64,000 bases of DNA from Marinomonas posidonica_A (GTDB taxonomy: Bacteria; Pseudomonadota; Gammaproteobacteria; Pseudomonadales; Marinomonadaceae): assembly GCF_043643765.1 (NCBI RefSeq), contig NZ_JBHZSP010000007.1, positions 62,001 to 126,000 of the forward strand. Reading direction: 5' to 3'. Numbering within the stretch: position 1 is the first letter of the stretch; each line of letters opens with the position of its first letter. Shown piece by piece: positions 59,714 through 64,000 of this stretch. A model generated the notes under the pieces. It made no database searches, was not told the origin of the DNA, and worked only from the letters and a program-made list of their open reading frames with translations. A program made the translations under genes and the position numbers.

Positions 59714-61264
59714 ATGAAAAAAAATACGCATAAAAATTTTGCCCCACGTCGCGCTTTGCTTAGCATTCTTGTTGCTGGTTCGTTAATGGGAGCCGCAGCG
59801 CCAGTGTTTGCAGATAAGGCTAGTGATACTTTGGTCTTTGCGGCGAGCTTAGAGCCTGAAAATGTCAGCCCATACCACAATAATGCACGGGAAGGTATCA
59901 TCCTTTCCCGCTTAGCATGGGATACCTTGATTTACCGTGACCCTAAAACCAGCGAATACAAACCGCTTTTGGCGACAACATGGAAATGGGAAGATCCAAC
60001 GCATATTTTGCTTACACTACGTAAAGGCGTGACATTCCAAAATGGTGATGCTTTTACGGCCGATGATGTGGTTTTTACTTTCAACTACGTAAATACACCG
60101 GAAGCAAAAGTCGTAACGAAGCAAAATGTTAACTGGATAGATCGCGCTGAAAAAGTGGACGACTTCACTGTGCGTGTTGTGTTGAAACAGCCTTTTCCAG
60201 CCGCATTGGAATATCTTTCAGGGCCCACTCCTATTTATCCAGCAAAATACTTTCAACAAATGGGTATTGATGGCTATTCAAAAGCGCCAATTGGTACAGG
60301 GCCTTATAAGATCACCAAGGTATTAAGTGGTGAAGGCGTTGAAATGGAGCGCAACGAAAATTACTTCGAAGGAGGGCCGATTGCAAAGCCTGCTATCAGT
60401 AAAATCAAATTTCAAGTTATTACCGACCCAGATGCGCGTCTAGCGCAATTGATGACTGGCGGCATTGATTGGACATGGCGTGTGCCATCGGATCAAGCGG
60501 ATGAATTACGCATGATGCCGAATCTAGAAGTGGTCAGTTCTGAAACTATGCGTGTTGGATATTTGGCCATGGATGTAGCAAGCGAGCAACAAAAGAATTC
60601 ACCTTTCCAAAATAAACTGGTCCGCGAAGCGGTGAATTACGCAATTAATCGTGAAGGTTTAGCGAATGAACTAGTACGTGGTGGAAGTCGTCCAATTTAT
60701 ACCCCTTGTTTCCCAACCCAGTTTGGTTGCGACACTGCAGCGGCTAAGAAATACGACTATAACCCAGAAAAAGCAAAAGCTTTGTTAGCTGAAGCAGGTT
60801 ATCCAGATGGCTTCGAAACCGATTTTTATGCCTATCGAGAAATGGATTTAGCAGAAGCGATGCTTGGAGATTTACGTGCGGTTGGTATTAAAGTGAAGTT
60901 GCACATGTTGACTTATGCCGCGCTTCGTAAAGAGCAACGCTCGGGGAATGTGCCAATCGCGTTTCAAACATGGGGTTCTTATTCTGTGAATGATGCGTCA
61001 GCAATGATCAGCGTTTACTTTAAAGGTGGAGCGGACGACTTGTCTCGTGACAAACGTGTCATTAGCTTGTTAGAAGTGGCTGATAGTAGTGTTGATCCTG
61101 TGATTCGAAAAGAGAACTACAGTGCTGCCATCAAGATAATTTCGGAGGAAGCGTATTGGGCTCCAATGTTTTCATATTCTAGCAACTATGCATTTAGTAA
61201 TGATCTGAATTTTACAGCCTATCCTGATGAATTACCTCGCTTTGTTGAGTCCAGCTGGAAATAA
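59714..61264 (+). CDS. Peptide ABC transporter substrate-binding protein (DppA/OppA family)
   Basis: A 516-residue periplasmic receptor of the SBP_bac_5 family. The signal peptide ends near APVFA/DKA. Family markers are LTLRKGVTFQNGDAFTADDVVFT, GTGPYKI and REAVNYAINREGLA. It is first of an operon with two permeases and at least one ATPase. The family binds di- and oligopeptides, opines, glutathione or sugars. The neighbouring amidase and D-serine dehydratase point to a D-serine-containing amide or peptide, but the sequence alone does not show that. AAAAGGA lies upstream of the ATG. Confidence 0.92.
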   Translation: MKKNTHKNFAPRRALLSILVAGSLMGAAAPVFADKASDTLVFAASLEPENVSPYHNNAREGIILSRLAWDTLIYRDPKTSEYKPLLATTWKWEDPTHILLTLRKGVTFQNGDAFTADDVVFTFNYVNTPEAKVVTKQNVNWIDRAEKVDDFTVRVVLKQPFPAALEYLSGPTPIYPAKYFQQMGIDGYSKAPIGTGPYKITKVLSGEGVEMERNENYFEGGPIAKPAISKIKFQVITDPDARLAQLMTGGIDWTWRVPSDQADELRMMPNLEVVSSETMRVGYLAMDVASEQQKNSPFQNKLVREAVNYAINREGLANELVRGGSRPIYTPCFPTQFGCDTAAAKKYDYNPEKAKALLAEAGYPDGFETDFYAYREMDLAEAMLGDLRAVGIKVKLHMLTYAALRKEQRSGNVPIAFQTWGSYSVNDASAMISVYFKGGADDLSRDKRVISLLEVADSSVDPVIRKENYSAAIKIISEEAYWAPMFSYSSNYAFSNDLNFTAYPDELPRFVESSWK

Positions 61265-61345
61265 GAAGAGCAAATAACCGTGTTTCTTTTCGAATGAAGT
61301 AAACATGGTTATCGACTCGATATTTGATCATTCAAGGGGTTTTTT

Positions 61346-62263
61346 ATGTTGGTGTTTATCTTTCGCCGATTACTGGTGGCGTTTAGTGTTGCGATCACTG
61401 TGTCGGTTGTGAGCTTTATGCTGCTTCATTTTTCAGGAGACTTGGCAATATCTATTGCGGGCCCTGATTCAACGGCGGAGCAGGTAGAACAAATCCGAAT
61501 CGACTTTGGTCTTGATAGGCCGATTGTATATCAATATTTAGATTGGCTGTGGTCCGCATTGCAATTGGATTTTGGTCGTTCTTATTATTTTCAAGACTCC
61601 GTAATGTCGCTTATTAGCGAGCGTATGCCAGTGACTTTGACATTGGGAGCAATATCTCTGGCCTTGGCTACAGTGATCGCTATTCCTCTTGGTGTTGTTG
61701 CGGCCATTAAACAAGATACTTGGGTGGATCGTCTCGCACTGACCATTGCTTGTATTGGTCAAGCAATGCCGAGTTTTTGGTTTGGTCTTACGCTTATCGT
61801 AATTTTTGCGGTGAATCTACATTGGCTTCCTGCTGGTGGGAGTTCCACTTGGCAGCACTTTGTTTTGCCATCGATTGCATTGGGTTATTACGCAACGCCA
61901 GCCATGATGCGTTTGACTCGTACTGGTATGTTGGAAGTTTTAAATTCTGATTATATTCGTACGGCACGTTCTAAAGGGTTGAGTGAGACCTCAGTAGTAT
62001 TCAAACATGCGCTACGAAATGCTGTTATTCCTGTAGTGGCGCTGGCTGCTGTGGAGTTGGGCTTTATGCTAGGCGGCTCGATTGTGATTGAGTCTGTATT
62101 TTCTTTAAAAGGTTTAGGGCAGTTGGCATGGGATGCTATTTCTCGTAATGATTATCCGGTTGTGCAGGCAGTAGTGCTGATTATAGCCGTGTTTTATATC
62201 TTGTTAACGCTATTGGCTGATGTGCTCAACGCCATGCTTGATCCACGTTTGCGTGTTCGCTGA
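61346..62263 (+). CDS. Peptide ABC transporter permease (DppB-like)
   Basis: A 305-residue inner-membrane permease with six hydrophobic helices. MLVFIFRRLLVAFSVAITVS is the typical DppB/OppB opening. DFGRSYYFQDSVMSLISERMPVTL spans the conserved periplasmic-to-membrane transition, and the EAA loop appears as YIRTARSKGLSETSVVFKHALRNA (about residues 200-225). It pairs with the DppC-like protein 11 bp downstream. AAGGGG lies before the ATG. Confidence 0.93.
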   Translation: MLVFIFRRLLVAFSVAITVSVVSFMLLHFSGDLAISIAGPDSTAEQVEQIRIDFGLDRPIVYQYLDWLWSALQLDFGRSYYFQDSVMSLISERMPVTLTLGAISLALATVIAIPLGVVAAIKQDTWVDRLALTIACIGQAMPSFWFGLTLIVIFAVNLHWLPAGGSSTWQHFVLPSIALGYYATPAMMRLTRTGMLEVLNSDYIRTARSKGLSETSVVFKHALRNAVIPVVALAAVELGFMLGGSIVIESVFSLKGLGQLAWDAISRNDYPVVQAVVLIIAVFYILLTLLADVLNAMLDPRLRVR

Positions 62264-62274
62264 GGTTACTAATT

Positions 62275-63186
62275 ATGTCTGAATCTACTTCTGCTATGAG
62301 TGTGATGAGTTCTGGGCTTCCAGAGGTTCCTGAGTGGCGCCGCATGATGAATCGTGTTTTAGGTCATCGTGGCTTGTTATTAGGCTCGACAATTTTGGGT
62401 GCCATTGTTTTATTGGCCTTGTTCGCACCTTGGTTGGCGCCACACGACCCATTTGCGCAAAACATTTCCCAACGAATGATTCCCCCCGTTTGGCACGATA
62501 AAGGCACTTGGGATCACATTTTTGGTACGGATAAACTGGGTCGAGATTACTTGAGTCGCTTACTTTACGGAGCACGAATTTCGTTAAGTATTGGTTTATT
62601 GGCGGCGCTTATTTCTGGGCTAATTGGTACCACGTTAGGTGTTTTAGCGGGCTACTTTGGTGGCCGAGTGGATGCGGTAATCAGTTACATCATTACCACC
62701 CGTTTAGCGTTGCCAGTATTGCTTGTTGCTTTGGCTATGGCGTCCTTGGTTGGCGGTGGTTCGGTGGAAACCGTGGTGGTGCTGCTTGGATTGTTGTTAT
62801 GGGATCGTTTTGCCGTAGTGGCTCGTTCGACCACACAGCAATTGAGGGATGCTGAGTTCATTGCTTCGGCAAAAGTAATTGGCGCCTCCACATCTTACAT
62901 CTTAATACGTGAGCTATTGCCTAATATTTTAAGCGCTTTGATTGTTGTCATGACCTTAGAGATGGCCCATGCCATTTTGCTAGAAGCAACCTTGTCTTTC
63001 TTAGGCTTAGGGGTGCAAGCGCCGATGCCATCTTGGGGGTTAATGATTTCTGAAGGTAAGGCTTATATGTTTTTCAAACCTTGGGTGATTGCGATTCCTG
63101 GTATTACGTTAATGGTCTTGGTATTGGCGATCAATTTAGTGGGTGATGGTTTGCGTGATATGAACGCACCGGAAGGACGTAACTGA
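62275..63186 (+). CDS. Peptide ABC transporter permease (DppC-like)
   Basis: A 303-residue inner-membrane permease. The N-terminal roughly 25 residues are cytoplasmic, followed by a first helix and the family segment LAPHDPFAQN. FGTDKLGRDYLSRLLYGARISL is the DppC/OppC signature region, near residues 82-103. The EAA loop reads EFIASAKVIGASTSYILIRELLPN. It couples to the ATPase whose gene begins 14 bp downstream. Confidence 0.93.
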   Translation: MSESTSAMSVMSSGLPEVPEWRRMMNRVLGHRGLLLGSTILGAIVLLALFAPWLAPHDPFAQNISQRMIPPVWHDKGTWDHIFGTDKLGRDYLSRLLYGARISLSIGLLAALISGLIGTTLGVLAGYFGGRVDAVISYIITTRLALPVLLVALAMASLVGGGSVETVVVLLGLLLWDRFAVVARSTTQQLRDAEFIASAKVIGASTSYILIRELLPNILSALIVVMTLEMAHAILLEATLSFLGLGVQAPMPSWGLMISEGKAYMFFKPWVIAIPGITLMVLVLAINLVGDGLRDMNAPEGRN

Positions 63187-63200
63187 GGCCAGAGGACAGT

Positions 63201-64000
63201 ATGATGAACCGAATTTTAAACATTAAAAATTTACAAGTGAATTTACCGACGGCTAACGGCTTGTTACGTGCGGTTCGAGGTATTGACTTGCATGTGGATA
63301 AAGGTGAGATGCTTTGCATTGTCGGAGAATCTGGCTGCGGTAAGTCAATGACTTCAATGGCGCTTATGGGCTTGTTACCAAAACGCGCTGATGTGACCGC
63401 CGAGATTTTGGACTTTGACGGTTTGGATTTATTGTCTTTGCCGAAGAAAGAGCGTAATAAAATCCGTGGCATGCGTATGTCGATGATCTTCCAAGAGCCG
63501 ATGACGTCATTGAATCCGTCTTACACGCTAGGCAATCAGCTTTGTGAAGCCATCATGCGACACAAAGGCGTTAGCAGTGCAGAAGCTAAAGAAAGGGCTG
63601 TGTACTTATTAACTCGCGCTGGTGTGCCAATGCCAGAGAAACGCTTGGATCAATATCCACATCAGCTATCTGGTGGTTTGCGTCAACGGGTTATGATCGC
63701 GATGGCGCTCATGTGTGAACCTGATCTGATTATTGCGGATGAGCCAACGACCGCGTTGGATGTGACGATTCAGGCGCAGATTTTACGATTGATTCGTGAG
63801 TTACAACAAGAATTTGGAACCGCGGTTATTTTTATTACTCACGACCTTGGTGTGGTGGCGCGAATTGCCGACCGCGTGGCGGTTATGTACGCAGGACAAA
63901 TAGTCGAAACCGCCACAGCCCAAGAGTTGTTCTCGAATCCAATGCACCCTTATACGCGAGGCTTATTAAACTGTATTCCTATTCCGGGTAAAACCGAACC
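63201..64000 (+). CDS. Peptide ABC transporter ATPase (DppD-like), 3' end outside window
   Basis: An ABC ATPase open from the ATG at 63201 (or the adjacent ATG at 63204, which has better spacing to AGAGGA) to the window edge, about 266 codons. Walker A is GESGCGKS and the Q-loop IFQEPMTSLNP. The signature is LSGGLRQRVMIAMAL, Walker B IIADEPTTALDV and the switch THDLGVV. The end MHPYTRGLLNCIP is the DppD/OppD peptide-class C-terminus. A DppF partner is expected just beyond the window. Confidence 0.93.
   Translation, partial: MMNRILNIKNLQVNLPTANGLLRAVRGIDLHVDKGEMLCIVGESGCGKSMTSMALMGLLPKRADVTAEILDFDGLDLLSLPKKERNKIRGMRMSMIFQEPMTSLNPSYTLGNQLCEAIMRHKGVSSAEAKERAVYLLTRAGVPMPEKRLDQYPHQLSGGLRQRVMIAMALMCEPDLIIADEPTTALDVTIQAQILRLIRELQQEFGTAVIFITHDLGVVARIADRVAVMYAGQIVETATAQELFSNPMHPYTRGLLNCIPIPGKTE

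Overview
The window reads as chromosome of a marine gammaproteobacterium of the Oceanospirillales type. A Marinomonas-like organism is my best guess, inferred from the look of the proteins and gene order; no 16S rRNA gene is present to settle it. Coding density is high, base composition is moderately AT-rich by eye, and genes run in short operons on both strands. I found no rRNA, tRNA, CRISPR array, prophage or insertion sequence.

Layout. 1-2780 (-): DctPQM TRAP transporter (dctM cut by the window edge) behind two GntR-type operators. 3049-5576 (+): CNB-CBS-DUF294 nucleotidyltransferase-like protein overlapping a DEDDh exonuclease. 5623-8688 (-): LpxH-like phosphoesterase, EAL-CBS-GGDEF protein, 60-residue protein. 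8796-11149: PobR-like AraC regulator divergent from pobA. 11241-14751 (-): envelope lipoprotein operon (small CPYC membrane protein, COG3014 lipoprotein, LpoB, LPP20 lipoprotein). 14874-16101 (-): secB-grxC-yibN. 16278-22125: lysine/pipecolate/2-aminoadipate catabolic block (compact DUF1338 HglS-like protein, LysR, amaB, amaA, LysR). It lies between yibN and gpmI, which are neighbours in E. coli. 22217-27314 (+): gpmI-envC-ctpA-yibQ. 27763-32739 (+): livKHMGF behind a sigma-54/NtrC-type promoter. 32848-38181 (-): threonylcarbamoyl-AMP synthase, DUF3461, ntrC-ntrB, glnA. 38514-39965 (+): thiI. 39984-41544: an insertion bounded by a perfect 110-bp direct repeat. It carries a RelBE/StbDE-type toxin-antitoxin pair and an AT-rich membrane protein of unknown function. 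41479-46979: modF, ilvC with divergent ilvY, SotB-like exporter. 47122-51124: two tandem paralogous membrane diguanylate cyclases, then alkC. 51417-55165: AlaDH/PNT-family enzyme, DHA2 exporter with divergent MmyB-like regulator. 55723-64000 (+): amidase, D-serine dehydratase, LysR (-), and a Dpp-type peptide ABC transporter cut by the window end.

How the genes work together. Nitrogen control is the clearest theme: ntrBC is present, and both glnA and the liv operon carry recognisable -24/-12 promoters with upstream NtrC-like half-sites. Several blocks are catabolic modules with their own regulators: gluconate-type TRAP uptake, 4-hydroxybenzoate, lysine/pipecolate, and D-serine with peptide uptake. 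The least explained items are the repeat-bounded toxin-antitoxin insertion with its membrane protein, the roughly 40-residue CPYC membrane protein at the head of the lpoB operon, and the amidase/dsdA/peptide-ABC combination.
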